A DNA stretch of 64,000 bases from an uncultured Gammaproteobacteria bacterium (lineage in GTDB: Bacteria > Pseudomonadota > Gammaproteobacteria > GCA-002705445 > GCA-002716945): NCBI GenBank assembly GCA_902632305.1, contig CACPCG010000005.1, positions 18,482 to 82,481 on the forward strand, in the 5' to 3' direction. Positions 45,655-56,509 of the stretch are shown one piece after another. Position 1 is the first letter of the stretch. Each line of letters opens with the position of its first letter. The translations under genes and the position numbers were made by a program. The notes beneath the pieces were generated by a model. That model was not told where the DNA came from, did not search any database, and saw nothing but the letters and a program-made list of their open reading frames with translations.

Positions 45655-46303
45655 TTTTTCTCAAATAACCTTTTATAAAATTAATGTCATCCCAAAGATT
45701 TTTTTTCTGTGATGGACTCCTCAAAAGATAAGCAGGGTGATAAAAAACAAACAATGGTATTTTAGTGTTACCAAAATCAAATACTTTTTTTCTAAAAAAG
45801 GCCATACTTTCATTTATTCCTAACATTCTATTGGCAGCAACTTTCCCTAACAAGATTATTATTGAGGGCTTGATTGAGTCAATTTGTTTATCAAGAAAGT
45901 CTGAGCATGATAAGATTTCATCGTCATTTGGATTTCTATTACTTGGTGGTCGGCATTTGACGGTATTAGTTATATACACCTCTTTTCTTGATAAACCCAT
46001 TGCAAAAAGTATTTCGTCTAATAATTTACCTGCTCGACCTACGAAAGGTTCTCCAGAAGCATCCTCGTCTTTTCCAGGAGCCTCACCTATAATCATAACT
46101 CTAGATTTTTCATCACCGCTCCCAAATACTATACTACCCCGATTTTCTGATAGGTCACATCTTTCACAATTATCGATTTCTCTCTTTACATCATCAAGTT
46201 TACTATTATTATTTTCCTCAAATCTTGATAAATGACGACTATTTTTATACCAAAATGCCTCAACACCCATCTCTGCAAGATATCTAATTTTTTTATGATT
46301 CAC
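45635..46303 (-). CDS. Family 4 uracil-DNA glycosylase (Fe-S)
   Basis: Removes uracil from DNA; family 4 enzymes carry a 4Fe-4S cluster. It has 222 residues. Motif A is GEAPGKDEDASGEPFVGRAG near 77-96, with NTVKCRPPSNRNP near 117-129 and a late HPAY motif near 194-197. Candidate cluster cysteines are in NCERCDL, VKCRPP and LSCSDFL. The start is GTG overlapping the leuA stop codon as TAGTG. Confidence 0.9.
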   Translation of the reverse strand: MNHKKIRYLAEMGVEAFWYKNSRHLSRFEENNNSKLDDVKREIDNCERCDLSENRGSIVFGSGDEKSRVMIIGEAPGKDEDASGEPFVGRAGKLLDEILFAMGLSRKEVYITNTVKCRPPSNRNPNDDEILSCSDFLDKQIDSIKPSIIILLGKVAANRMLGINESMAFFRKKVFDFGNTKIPLFVFYHPAYLLRSPSQKKNLWDDINFIKGYLRKNGGSLN

Positions 46304-47844
46304 TATATACCTCGCTGCTTTACAAGAGCTCTATCTGGATTATCTTTTAATTTATTGAGTGCATTTATTAGAGCTAGCACAGAAGCTTTCACAATGTCAG
46401 TATCAGCGCCATGACCATTAAATACGACATCATTTTTGGATATCCTAACTGTTACTTCACCTTGCGCATCTGTGCCCGAGGTTATGTTGTTTACCGAATA
46501 TAAAAGTAATTCACTATCACTGCCTACAATTTTCTCAATTGCATTAAATGCTGCATCTACCGCACCATCACCATTAGCTTTAGCTTCAGTCATTTTTCCA
46601 TCAATATCTAAAATAATGTGAGCATGAGGTCTTTTCCCACTTTCCGTACTTACATTCATATAATTAAAAGCTATAGAGGATTTATTTGTATGTATTTTTG
46701 ATACAAGATTTATCAAGTCTTCATCAAATATCTCGTGTTTTTTGTCTGCTAGGTCTTTAAATTTAAAAAATAATGCATCGAACTCGTTATCATTCTCTGG
46801 CATTATGTCCAAATCTTGTATCCTCTGCTTAAAAGCATTTCTTCCAGAATGCTTGCCCAATACTAGAGAGTTACTAACAAGTCCAATATCTTCAGCTCTC
46901 ATAATTTCGTAAGTTTCTCTTGATTTAATTATACCATCTTGATGGATACCGGATTCGTGTGCAAAGGCATTTTTACCTACAATCGCTTTATTTGGTTGAA
47001 CAGGAAAACCTGTAATACCTGATACTAATCGGGAAACCTGTAATATATTTTTTGTTTTAATTTGTGTATCGCAATTGAAGATATCTTTACGTGTACGAAC
47101 AGTCATGACAATTTCTTCTAGCGCAGCATTCCCCGCCCTTTCTCCAAGTCCGTTAATTGTACATTCAACCTGTCTAGCACCGTTAATTACGGCTGATAGG
47201 GAGTTTGCAACTGCCAGACCGAGATCATTATGACAATGGACTGAAAAAATAGCTTTGTCAGAGTTATCTACATTTTCTATTATTTTTTTAATTAATTCAC
47301 CAAATTGATGAGGTAGGTTATAACCAACTGTGTCTGGAATATTAATGGTTTTTGCTCCAGCAGTAATTGCTGCCTCAATAACCTCACACAAAAAACCTAG
47401 CTCTGACCTACCAGCGTCCTCTGGAGAAAATTCAACATCTTGAGTAAAAGTTTTTGCCAGAGTAACGGCCTTGACTGCACTTTCGATAACCTGCTTAGGA
47501 GTCATTTTTAATTTCTTCTCCATATGAATTGGAGATGTTGCGATGAATGTATGAATTCTTGGCAACTTAGCATCTTTAAGCGCTTCGGCAGCTATAGAAA
47601 TATCTTTATCTAATGCTCTAGCAAGACCACAAACTGTAGAGCTAGAAATAGTTTTAGATATTTCAGAAACTGCATTAAAATCACCTTTACTCGCGATTGG
47701 GAAACCAGCTTCTATAACATTTACATTTAAGTTTTCTAATGAAGAGGCAATTTGAAGTTTTTCATCGATATCCATCGATGCGCCTGGGCTCTGCTCCCCA
47801 TCTCTTAATGTCGTGTCAAAAATTATTAAATTTTTATCGCTCAT
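46303..47844 (-). CDS. leuA: 2-isopropylmalate synthase LeuA
   Basis: Condenses 2-ketoisovalerate with acetyl-CoA, the first committed step to leucine. It has 513 residues. The HMGL-type catalytic site is [16 protein letters not shown] (9-24), with [14 protein letters not shown] near 203-216 and HESGIHQDG near 293-301. The C-terminal LeuA regulatory domain (about 390-510) mediates leucine inhibition. No Shine-Dalgarno sequence precedes the ATG. A leucine-rich 19-codon ORF ends 36 nt upstream. Confidence 0.97.
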   Translation of the reverse strand: MSDKNLIIFDTTLRDGEQSPGASMDIDEKLQIASSLENLNVNVIEAGFPIASKGDFNAVSEISKTISSSTVCGLARALDKDISIAAEALKDAKLPRIHTFIATSPIHMEKKLKMTPKQVIESAVKAVTLAKTFTQDVEFSPEDAGRSELGFLCEVIEAAITAGAKTINIPDTVGYNLPHQFGELIKKIIENVDNSDKAIFSVHCHNDLGLAVANSLSAVINGARQVECTINGLGERAGNAALEEIVMTVRTRKDIFNCDTQIKTKNILQVSRLVSGITGFPVQPNKAIVGKNAFAHESGIHQDGIIKSRETYEIMRAEDIGLVSNSLVLGKHSGRNAFKQRIQDLDIMPENDNEFDALFFKFKDLADKKHEIFDEDLINLVSKIHTNKSSIAFNYMNVSTESGKRPHAHIILDIDGKMTEAKANGDGAVDAAFNAIEKIVGSDSELLLYSVNNITSGTDAQGEVTVRISKNDVVFNGHGADTDIVKASVLALINALNKLKDNPDRALVKQRGI

Positions 47845-47880
47845 AGTTATTTGTTGGTGTTGAGTAAGTACTACGAGCCG

Positions 47881-47940
47881 TTAGAACAACAGCAGTCCTA
47901 GGTTTAAGGAAAAATTGGATTTTAAAATATTAAATTCCAT
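47881..47940 (-). promoter_or_regulatory. Putative leucine-rich leader peptide ORF upstream of leuA
   Basis: A 19-codon ORF, MEFNILKSNFSLNLGLLLF, in the 142-bp gap between pssA and leuA. Six of 19 residues are leucine, with CTG-CTG-TTG in a row near the end, rare codons for this AT-rich genome. It resembles amino-acid leader peptides such as LeuL. AGGA lies about 14 nt before its ATG; a second ATG three codons earlier in another frame is better spaced. I see no intrinsic terminator between its stop codon and leuA, so control could be by coupling or ribosome stalling. Candidate only. Confidence 0.45.
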
Positions 47941-47986
47941 AATGCCATAATACTTCCTATGGTGTATTTTGCAAGAAATATCTGTA

Positions 47987-48760
47987 TCAGTGAAGTTTTT
48001 TCTCTCTGGAGATGATAATTCTTTTTTTCACAATTCTAGTTATAAGCAAAATCGGTCCTGAGAGAGCATACAAAACAAAAAATGATAAAAGAACTAGCGC
48101 GGGATCAAAAGAGATGAATGAGAGAATCAGGACAATCATAAAGAGTGATATATGGGGAACTTTCTGTCTAATGCTTATATCCTTAAAGCTATAATATGTT
48201 ACATTGCTAATCATTAAATAGGATAAAAAGATTATTAAACTCAAGCTAACCCAAGTAAAAGAACTAACGATTAAGTTACTCTCCTCGACTACCCATACAT
48301 AGCAGATTATTACTGCAGCAGAGGCTGGGCTTGCCAAACCTGTAAAATATTTTTTATCCATAACAAGGAGTTTAGAATTAAATCGCGCAAGTCTAAGAGC
48401 TACTGATGCTGTATAGATAAAACAGGAAATCCATGCAATTTTAGACCAATGCCAGCCAAAAATATTTAAATTTACCAAACTCCATAGATAAATTAATATT
48501 GCTGGTGCAACACCAAAGCATAGTAAATCAGAGAGACTATCATAATATGCGCCGAAGGATGTTTGTGTGTTTGTAAGTCTTGCAATTCTCCCATCAAGTC
48601 CATCTAAAATCATTGCAATAAGGATGGCAAAAACTGCGTAAATATAATTACCGTTTATGGTTGCAATAATAGAATAAAACCCGCTGAATAATGCTGATGT
48701 AGTAATAAGATTTGGTAGCAAATAAACCCCTGGTATTTTTTTTGTTTTAGACTCTAACAT
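47987..48760 (-). CDS. pssA: CDP-diacylglycerol--serine O-phosphatidyltransferase
   Basis: Membrane enzyme making phosphatidylserine, the precursor of phosphatidylethanolamine. It has 257 residues with about seven membrane segments. The CDP-alcohol phosphotransferase motif DGLDGRIARLTNTQTSFGAYYDSLSD begins near residue 50. This is the membrane-type enzyme found in Bacillus and in many proteobacteria outside the enterics. A GTG one codon upstream (48763) is an alternative start. It lies between ilvC and leuA, a conserved arrangement. Confidence 0.93.
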   Translation of the reverse strand: MLESKTKKIPGVYLLPNLITTSALFSGFYSIIATINGNYIYAVFAILIAMILDGLDGRIARLTNTQTSFGAYYDSLSDLLCFGVAPAILIYLWSLVNLNIFGWHWSKIAWISCFIYTASVALRLARFNSKLLVMDKKYFTGLASPASAAVIICYVWVVEESNLIVSSFTWVSLSLIIFLSYLMISNVTYYSFKDISIRQKVPHISLFMIVLILSFISFDPALVLLSFFVLYALSGPILLITRIVKKRIIISREKKLH

Positions 48761-48764
48761 CACG

Positions 48765-50301
<1,537 letters not shown>

Positions 50302-50305
<4 letters not shown>

Positions 50306-52029
50306 GCTAACTCCGTATCCTCATTAGTTGGTGAAAGATGCATCTCATTGTGAGCTTGTCCACTTTTAATCATGGGATAAACATTTTCCTCTTGATCAGT
50401 GATTATATCTATAAAAACGAGTCTATTTTTCATTTTCATTGCTTCTTTCATCTTAACCTCAAGTTCATTTGGTTTATCAATTTGTATCCCTATATGACCA
50501 AAACTAGTAGAAAGTTTACAAAAATCTGGTAACGCTTCCATATATGACATAGCGTATCTGCCCTCATAAAAAAATTCTTGCCATTGTCTCACCATTCCCA
50601 TATAGCGATTATTTAAGTTCACTATTTTGATTGGTAGATGATATTGCAGACAAGTTGCTAATTCTTGAATACACATTAAAATACTTGCTTCTCCTGTTAC
50701 GCAAACAACCTCGGATTTAGGGTATGCGAGTTTCACACCCATAGCAGCGGGCAATCCAAAGCCCATGGTTCCTAAACCTCCAGAATTAATCCATCGGTTT
50801 GGTTTATCAAATTTATAATACTGAGCAGCCCACATCTGATGTTGTCCAACATCAGATGTAACAAAAGCGTTTCCTTTAGTTATTTCATATAATGTCTCTA
50901 TAACTTGTTGAGGTTTAATGATATCTTTTGATTTCTTGTAGTCTAAACATTTCTTCTTTTTCCATTTTTCAATTTTCCGCCACCATTTATCAATGCTTTT
51001 TGTATCAATTTTTTTTATATATCGATCTAATGATTTATTAAGCTGCTTAAGAATAAATGCAGTCTCTCCAACAAGCGAATGATCTACACTTATGATTTTT
51101 GAGATTGATGATGGGTCTACATCAATATGAATTATTTTTGCAGATGGACAAAATTTTGAAGTATCACCTGTTACTCTATCATCAAATCTAGCGCCTATTG
51201 CAAGAAGTACATCACAATCATGCATAGCCATATTAGCTTCATAAGTACCGTGCATGCCTAGCATTCCAAGAAATTGATTATCTGTTGCCGGGTATCCTCC
51301 CAGACCCATTAGAGTATTAGTAATCGGATAATTTAATTTTTTTACCAGTGAATAAAGATGCTTGTGAGCATTGCCTAATATTACTCCGCCGCCTGTATAT
51401 ATCATTGGCTTTTTTGCTTTAGATATTAATTCTGCCACTTCATCTATTTTTTCTCTAGATTCCCTTATTGCAGGTTTATATGATCTCAGATTTATTTTTT
51501 TTGGATAGCTGAAGCTAATCTTTACTTTCGGGTCAGTCAAATCTTTTGGTATGTCAATTAAAACTGGGCCTGGTCTTCCTGTTGTAGCTATCTTAAACGC
51601 TTTCTTGAAAACTTCTGCAATAGATTCACGGCTATCTATTAGAAAATTATGTTTAGTTATTGGTCTGGTAATACCAGTAGCATCTGCTTCTTGAAATGCA
51701 TCACTTCCTACATACTGTCTAGAGACTTGTCCGGAAATAACAATCATTGGTATGGAATCCATATGTGCTGTCGCAAGACCTGTAACACAGTTAGTTATGC
51801 CAGGCCCAGAAGTAACCAGTACTACACCTGGTTTACCACATGCTCTTGCGTATCCATCAGCCGCATGAGTAGCTCCTTGTTCGTGCCTTACAAGTACGTG
51901 TTTGATTTTATCTGTGTTAAATAGTGCATCGTATATATGTAATACAGCACCTCCCGGATATCCAAATATATACTCTACGCCTTCTTTTTTAAGACATTCT
52001 ATTATAATTTCTGATCCACTTAATTTCAT
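50302..52029 (-). CDS. ilvB: Acetolactate synthase large (catalytic) subunit
   Basis: ThDP enzyme making acetolactate and acetohydroxybutyrate. From ATG 52029 it has 575 residues (E. coli IlvI 574). The catalytic glutamate lies in VRHEQGATHAADGYARA near 45-61. FAD-region blocks are present, and the ThDP motif reads VTGEASILM ... NLNNRYMG near 438-470, where GEAS replaces the textbook GDGS. A longer frame starting with TTG at 52062 adds 11 residues without support. It heads the ilvB-ilvN-ilvC-pssA-leuA run. Confidence 0.96.
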
Positions 52030-52116
52030 ATTGCTACTTAAATAACCCAATACATCATACAATTTTTTTCAAAGTTCATCATTATATATATGATTATTTT
52101 TTATTTTTTTATCGAG

Positions 52117-52731
52117 TCATCTATATTCAAAGATATTTATACCCACATATTTAAGGTAGAAATTTAAAGTTTTGAAATACTCAAGAATATATTTCGATAA
52201 AATATTTTTTTTGTTGTCTTCAGCACTAATATCAAGTCCCGGGTAAAAATCTATGATGTGGTCTATACCAAATTTTTCTGCATTTTTGATAGATCTACTA
52301 ATATGGTACGTGTTTGTTACAACTAATACTCTCTCAGATGAGTTTTTGAGTATTTGAGATAAAGCTTTAAATTCATCCTCTGTGTTTTTTGACGGGCCAA
52401 ATAAGATAATTTTATCCTTCTCTATTCCTCTTTTAACCAAAAGTTGCGAATAATATTGATAAACAAATTGACGGGCACCTTTTCTGTTATAATTTTTTAT
52501 TAATCTAGGTTCCTTACTGAGAAAAATAAATTTCGCATTTTTATCGTAGTATAACCTACTCGCTAAAATGACCCTATCAGGATTTCCAGATAATATTACG
52601 ATAGTCTTGTAGGTTCCAGCTAGTTCACTCACACGAGGATTTGTGACTCCGTAGACAACAACTACGGAAAATACTATGAATGTAAATGAGATAATACCAA
52701 ATGTTCTAAAGAATGATGATAAAAATCTCAA
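52117..52731 (-). CDS. DUF218 (YdcF/SanA/ElyC-like) membrane protein
   Basis: A 204-residue protein with one N-terminal membrane anchor (about 8-30) and a periplasmic DUF218 domain: TIVILSGNPDRVILASRLYYD near 43-63, GPSKNTEDEFKALSQIL near 112-128, and VLVVTNTYHISRSIKNAEKFG near 134-154. Members such as ElyC and SanA act on envelope integrity; the exact function here is unknown. It is 11 bp after tusA on the same strand. TAGAAT lies 7 nt before its ATG. Confidence 0.85.
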   Translation of the reverse strand: MRFLSSFFRTFGIISFTFIVFSVVVVYGVTNPRVSELAGTYKTIVILSGNPDRVILASRLYYDKNAKFIFLSKEPRLIKNYNRKGARQFVYQYYSQLLVKRGIEKDKIILFGPSKNTEDEFKALSQILKNSSERVLVVTNTYHISRSIKNAEKFGIDHIIDFYPGLDISAEDNKKNILSKYILEYFKTLNFYLKYVGINIFEYR

Positions 52732-52742
52732 TACTGAATATT

Positions 52743-52973
52743 CTAGTTTTTCTTCAAAAGGAAATAAAACTTATTATCTTTTTCTTCCGAGTTAATTAGC
52801 TCATTTCCAGTTTGTTTAGCAAAAGACTCGAAATCTTTCACTGCCCCAGGATCTGTAGAAATAATATGTAATATTTGACCGGCATCCATACCATTTATCT
52901 CTTTTTTTGCTTTTATGATTGGTAGAGGGCAATTAAGTCCACTTGTATCAAGTTCTTTATCAAAATCAGACAT
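52743..52973 (-). CDS. tusA: TusA/SirA-type sulfur carrier
   Basis: Small sulfurtransferase carrying persulfide sulfur for tRNA thiolation, molybdenum cofactor synthesis or, in sulfur oxidisers, cytoplasmic sulfur transfer. It has 76 residues. The active cysteine is Cys15 in the CPxP motif (GLNCPLPIIKAK). It has a good GGAG ribosome site 5 nt before ATG. It is divergent from bepA (71 bp) and close to the sox genes. No dsr or hdr genes are in view to show which pathway it serves. Confidence 0.93.
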   Translation of the reverse strand: MSDFDKELDTSGLNCPLPIIKAKKEINGMDAGQILHIISTDPGAVKDFESFAKQTGNELINSEEKDNKFYFLLKKN

Positions 52974-53044
52974 ATAAACTCCATGTTAATAGGTTATAAT
53001 TGAATTGTGTTATTCCATATATTATATGTAACAACCTTTAGTCT

Positions 53045-54484
53045 ATGTTATTGTACTTCAGAAAATATTCAACATTTTTCTTATTGTTAGTAGGATTAAA
53101 TGCGAATATAGCGCATTCCGATGACAGTCTACCAGAGCTGGGTGACCCTTATAGTAAAATTCTATCTTTAGAAAATGAGAGGCAAATTGGAATATCCAGC
53201 TACCACAGATTACAACAAGTAAATGCAATCAATAACAATCCGTTAGTATCTTCTTATATTAATTACCTGGGTAATCTCCTATCTAGAAATCTTCTGGATG
53301 ATAATCGAAAATATGTATTTTTCGTTGTGAATTCGAATCAAATAAATGCATTTGCTATACCTGGAGGTTATATTGGGTTAAATGCAGGATTAATATTACT
53401 AACTGAAAATGAAGCTCAACTAGCCTCTGTCGTTGCTCACGAAATATCTCATATAAAATTGAGACATACGGCAGAAATGATTGCAAATTCGAGTCGAAAT
53501 TCGATTCCAACATGGATTGGAATATTTGCGGGGATTTTCTCAGGAAATCCTCAAGCATCCATAGCCGCATTGCAAACAGGACTTGGAATAACTATGCAAA
53601 AAAATATTAATCTTATTAGATCTAATGAAGTAGAAGCTGACACGTTAGGTTTAAAAATTTTAGAAAACTCCAATTTTGATAATACACAGATGTCGAAATT
53701 ATTTGAATTGATGCAGTCTGCTACAGGTGATGTCCAGAAAAATCTTGCCTACTTGTCAACACACCCTATGTTTGAAGAGAGGATAGCTAACACAAAAAAT
53801 CGCTCCTCAAGCTTGTCCGACACAATGACTAATAGTTCTATGGATTATTTTTTTATAAAGAATATTTTACTAGCAAATCAAGAAATTGATATTTCTGGGG
53901 AGATTAAATCATCATCGAACTCTACATTGATCTCAAGACACAAGCTGGCGCTTCTATATCAGAAGAAATCGTCATTTAAAAAATCTCTTGAGATTCTCAA
54001 AAATGATGTAAAAAATAAAAGCAATATTTACATCACAATAGCATATGTTGATTCTCTAATTGGTGCTGGGAAAATAGATGATGCTATTGATTTAATTACA
54101 AACACGATGAATTTAAACCCACTTAATAGAATACTTCCTATCAAATTAGCAGAAATTTATGCAGACTATAAAAATGGATCGGAAAATGCAATAGGGTTAA
54201 TGGAAAATAATAAAAAATATTATAAACATAACCCTGATTTTCATAGATTATTGTCAAAATTATATGCTCAGGAGAATAATATTTATAAGAGTAGTGTGCA
54301 TCTGTCGGATTACTATGTTCTTTTGAATAATACTCGGTTGGCAATAGATGTCCTAGAAAACGCATCTAAATCTGATGAAATCACACAAAATCAACGCCAA
54401 AGGGTTCTTGACAAAAAACAGGATATTTTATGTACTTACAGAAAGCCACTCGAACCAATTTTTGGCGAAAAAACTTGTAATTAA
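53045..54484 (+). CDS. bepA: Periplasmic M48 metalloprotease/chaperone BepA (YfgC)
   Basis: Outer-membrane biogenesis protease that degrades stalled LptD and supports BAM. It has 479 residues: a signal peptide (about 1-25), the M48 catalytic helix VAHEISHIKLRH near 130-141 (HExxH), the third zinc ligand in SNEVEADTLGLKIL near 194-207, and a C-terminal TPR-like region (about 290-460). It is followed after 20 bp by soxX in the same direction. The start has no clear ribosome site. Confidence 0.93.
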   Translation: MLLYFRKYSTFFLLLVGLNANIAHSDDSLPELGDPYSKILSLENERQIGISSYHRLQQVNAINNNPLVSSYINYLGNLLSRNLLDDNRKYVFFVVNSNQINAFAIPGGYIGLNAGLILLTENEAQLASVVAHEISHIKLRHTAEMIANSSRNSIPTWIGIFAGIFSGNPQASIAALQTGLGITMQKNINLIRSNEVEADTLGLKILENSNFDNTQMSKLFELMQSATGDVQKNLAYLSTHPMFEERIANTKNRSSSLSDTMTNSSMDYFFIKNILLANQEIDISGEIKSSSNSTLISRHKLALLYQKKSSFKKSLEILKNDVKNKSNIYITIAYVDSLIGAGKIDDAIDLITNTMNLNPLNRILPIKLAEIYADYKNGSENAIGLMENNKKYYKHNPDFHRLLSKLYAQENNIYKSSVHLSDYYVLLNNTRLAIDVLENASKSDEITQNQRQRVLDKKQDILCTYRKPLEPIFGEKTCN

Positions 54485-54504
54485 AGTAGTTTTTTTATAA
54501 GTCT

Positions 54505-54873
54505 ATGAGTACTATAATAATGTTTAAATTAAGAGTTATGAAGGCTTTTTCGATAATATTAGTCATTTTCACATTAGGTTATGTTCCATTAACCCTAGGT
54601 GATGTTGTGACTGAAGGAAAAAGCCTAACTTTTGACAGAAAAAAAGGCAATTGCTTGGCATGTCATGCAATTGAAGATGGTGAATTAGCTGGTAACAACG
54701 GGCCGCCCTTAATCGCTATGAAAGCAAGATTTCCTGATAGAGAGGTCTTGTTTAATCAAATTTGGGACCCAACAGCCAACAATCCAAACTCGTACATGCC
54801 TCCTTTTGGTAAACATGGAGTTATCACTAGAGAGGAGATTAATAAAATAATAGAGTATCTGTATACTCTTTGA
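54505..54873 (+). CDS. soxX: Thiosulfate-oxidation cytochrome c SoxX
   Basis: Periplasmic monoheme cytochrome c that with SoxA forms the SoxAX complex, which links thiosulfate to SoxY. It has 122 residues: a hydrophobic signal segment (about 14-32), heme site Cys50-x2-Cys53-His54 (NCLACH), and probable axial ligand Met98 in SYMPPFG. The start is uncertain: ATG at 54505, 54520 and 54538 are all in frame, and the last gives the most usual signal peptide. First gene of soxXYZA. Confidence 0.93.
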   Translation: MSTIIMFKLRVMKAFSIILVIFTLGYVPLTLGDVVTEGKSLTFDRKKGNCLACHAIEDGELAGNNGPPLIAMKARFPDREVLFNQIWDPTANNPNSYMPPFGKHGVITREEINKIIEYLYTL

Positions 54874-54882
54874 GGTAGTAAT

Positions 54883-55347
54883 ATGAAAAGAAGAACTTTT
54901 TTAAAAAATACACTTATGACTGCTGCTGTTGTAACAACATTCGCTGGGTTGATGATTAAGCCAAAGAGAGTTTTTGCTGCTTGGCCGAAAGAATCATTTG
55001 ATATTACAGATTTAAGCGATTCTATAAAAAGTGTTTATGGTCATGATGACCTATCAGAGACTTCAGAGGTAAAACTCAAAGCACCAGATATTGCAGAGAA
55101 TGGTGCAATCGTCCCAATTAATATCAAAACAAATCTAAAAAATGTAGAGTCGATAATGTTATTTGTAGAAAATAATCCGCAACCTTTGTCTAGTGGATAC
55201 AATCTCACATCAAAGTCTGTACCCTCTATAGGCACAAGAATTAAAATGGGGAAAACTTCAAATGTAATTGCTGCAGTTAAAAGTAATGGAAAAATTTACT
55301 CTGCTTCAAAAGAAGTAAAAGTAACCATCGGTGGATGTGGAGGTTAA
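54883..55347 (+). CDS. soxY: Sulfur carrier protein SoxY
   Basis: Sulfur-carrying subunit of SoxYZ. It has 154 residues. A twin-arginine signal (RRTFLKNTLMTAA with KRVFAAWP after it) sends it to the periplasm folded. The swinging arm ends in GGCGG with Cys152, which holds the substrate sulfur. It has a GAGG ribosome site 7 nt before ATG. It lies 9 bp after soxX. The last codons also supply the ribosome site of soxZ. Confidence 0.96.
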   Translation: MKRRTFLKNTLMTAAVVTTFAGLMIKPKRVFAAWPKESFDITDLSDSIKSVYGHDDLSETSEVKLKAPDIAENGAIVPINIKTNLKNVESIMLFVENNPQPLSSGYNLTSKSVPSIGTRIKMGKTSNVIAAVKSNGKIYSASKEVKVTIGGCGG

Positions 55348-55348
55348 T

Positions 55349-55657
55349 ATGAGCACAATTAAAATAAGAGCAAAGGAAAGTAATGGGTCTGTAACAGTTA
55401 AAGCGCTAATGAAGCATCCAATGGAAACAGGTCAAAGAAAAGATAAGAAAACAGGTGGGAAAATCCCAGCGCATTTTATCCAAGAGGTAGTTGGAAAAGC
55501 CAATGGAGAAGAAGTTATTACAGTTCATTGGGGTCCTGCGGTTTCAAAAAATCCATATCTTACATTTGCTTACAGTGGTTCTAAGGGAGACAACCTTGAA
55601 CTAACTTGGACTGACAATAAAGGTAACAAAGATTCTAAATCAACTGTGGTAAAATAA
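55349..55657 (+). CDS. soxZ: Sulfur carrier partner SoxZ
   Basis: Immunoglobulin-fold partner of SoxY. From ATG 55349 it has 102 residues with no signal peptide, so it is exported with SoxY. The family core is visible: KALMKHPMETGQRKDKKTGGKIPAHFIQ near 20-47 and VHWGPAVSKNPYLTFAYSG near 60-80. The start follows the soxY stop codon by one nucleotide, and GGAGG, the last Gly codons of soxY, lies 5 nt before it. A longer frame from 55331 overlaps soxY and is rejected. Confidence 0.95.
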   Translation: MSTIKIRAKESNGSVTVKALMKHPMETGQRKDKKTGGKIPAHFIQEVVGKANGEEVITVHWGPAVSKNPYLTFAYSGSKGDNLELTWTDNKGNKDSKSTVVK

Positions 55658-55662
55658 AAAAA

Positions 55663-56496
55663 GTGAATAACTTTAAGACTTTATTTTTACTAATCTTTGG
55701 TTTATTTTCTGTAGCACTTTTTGCATCACCAGAAGAGGATCTTCAGAAATTTAGAGACTATTTTGAAAATAGATTTCCAGAAACAGAATTTAGTGATTAC
55801 AAAAATGGCGTCTATTCTATAGATTTGTCATCTAGAGAACAGTGGGAATCTATTGAAGACTTTCCACCATACGAAATTAATATCGAACAAGGTGAAGAGT
55901 TATTTAATACACCATTCAAAAACGGTAATAACTATGCATCATGTTTTGAAAATGATGGAATAGGAATCAGACAAAACTATCCATACTTTGATGAAAATCG
56001 AGGCGAAGTTATCACTTTAGAACTTGCAATCAACGAATGTCGAAAAAACAATGGAGAAAAACCATATAGTTACTACAAAGGTGGACCAATGGCTGATCTA
56101 TCTGCATATATGGCGTCAACATCTTCAGGTAAAATTTTTGATGTTGAAATACCAAATGATGATAGAGCTTTCGATGCATATGAAGAGGGCAAGAGACTAT
56201 ATTTTACAAAAGTTGGACAGCTTAATTTTTCTTGTGCGGATTGTCATGTCTATCAAACAGGGTCAAAGCTGAGAGCGGATATTCCTAGTCCAGCAATTGG
56301 CCATCCTACTCATTTCCCAGTATACAGATCGAGCGCAGGCCGACTGGTCTCGCTCCACGAGAGATTTGCTGGTTGCCTCAATAGAGTTCGTGCTAAACCA
56401 TTTAAAGCACAGGGTGAAGAATACAGAAATCTTGAATTTTTTATTTCCTATATGAGCAACGGGTTAGAAATCAATGGCCCTGGCTCCAGAAAATAG
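55663..56496 (+). CDS. soxA: SoxA, catalytic subunit of SoxAX (single-heme type)
   Basis: L-cysteine S-thiosulfotransferase subunit of SoxAX. It has 277 residues with a signal peptide (about 1-21). Only one heme motif is present, Cys181-x2-Cys184-His185 (SCADCH). Where diheme SoxA has a first CxxCH, this protein has only Cys94 and Cys126, probably a disulfide. The active-site cysteine Cys238 lies in HERFAGC. Single-heme SoxA is known in some lineages. The start is GTG without a ribosome site. soxB and soxCD are not in the window. Confidence 0.94.
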   Translation: MNNFKTLFLLIFGLFSVALFASPEEDLQKFRDYFENRFPETEFSDYKNGVYSIDLSSREQWESIEDFPPYEINIEQGEELFNTPFKNGNNYASCFENDGIGIRQNYPYFDENRGEVITLELAINECRKNNGEKPYSYYKGGPMADLSAYMASTSSGKIFDVEIPNDDRAFDAYEEGKRLYFTKVGQLNFSCADCHVYQTGSKLRADIPSPAIGHPTHFPVYRSSAGRLVSLHERFAGCLNRVRAKPFKAQGEEYRNLEFFISYMSNGLEINGPGSRK

Positions 56497-56509
56497 GTAC
56501 AATAAAAAT

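Noticed and set aside
45765..46235. 156-codon plus-strand frame opposite the uracil-DNA glycosylase gene
   Set aside because: It is antisense to a gene with clear family-4 motifs, and its own product is low-complexity Ser/Pro/Leu-rich with no recognisable motif.
52030..52075. Small ORF MMNFEKNCMMYWVI before ilvB as a leader peptide
   Set aside because: Only one Val and one Ile, no run of branched-chain codons, no terminator or paired hairpins.
54465..54500. AT-rich hairpin with T-run between bepA and soxX
   Set aside because: The stem is nearly all A-T pairs (AAAAAACT/AGTTTTTT) with a 12-nt loop; too weak to call a terminator in an AT-rich genome.
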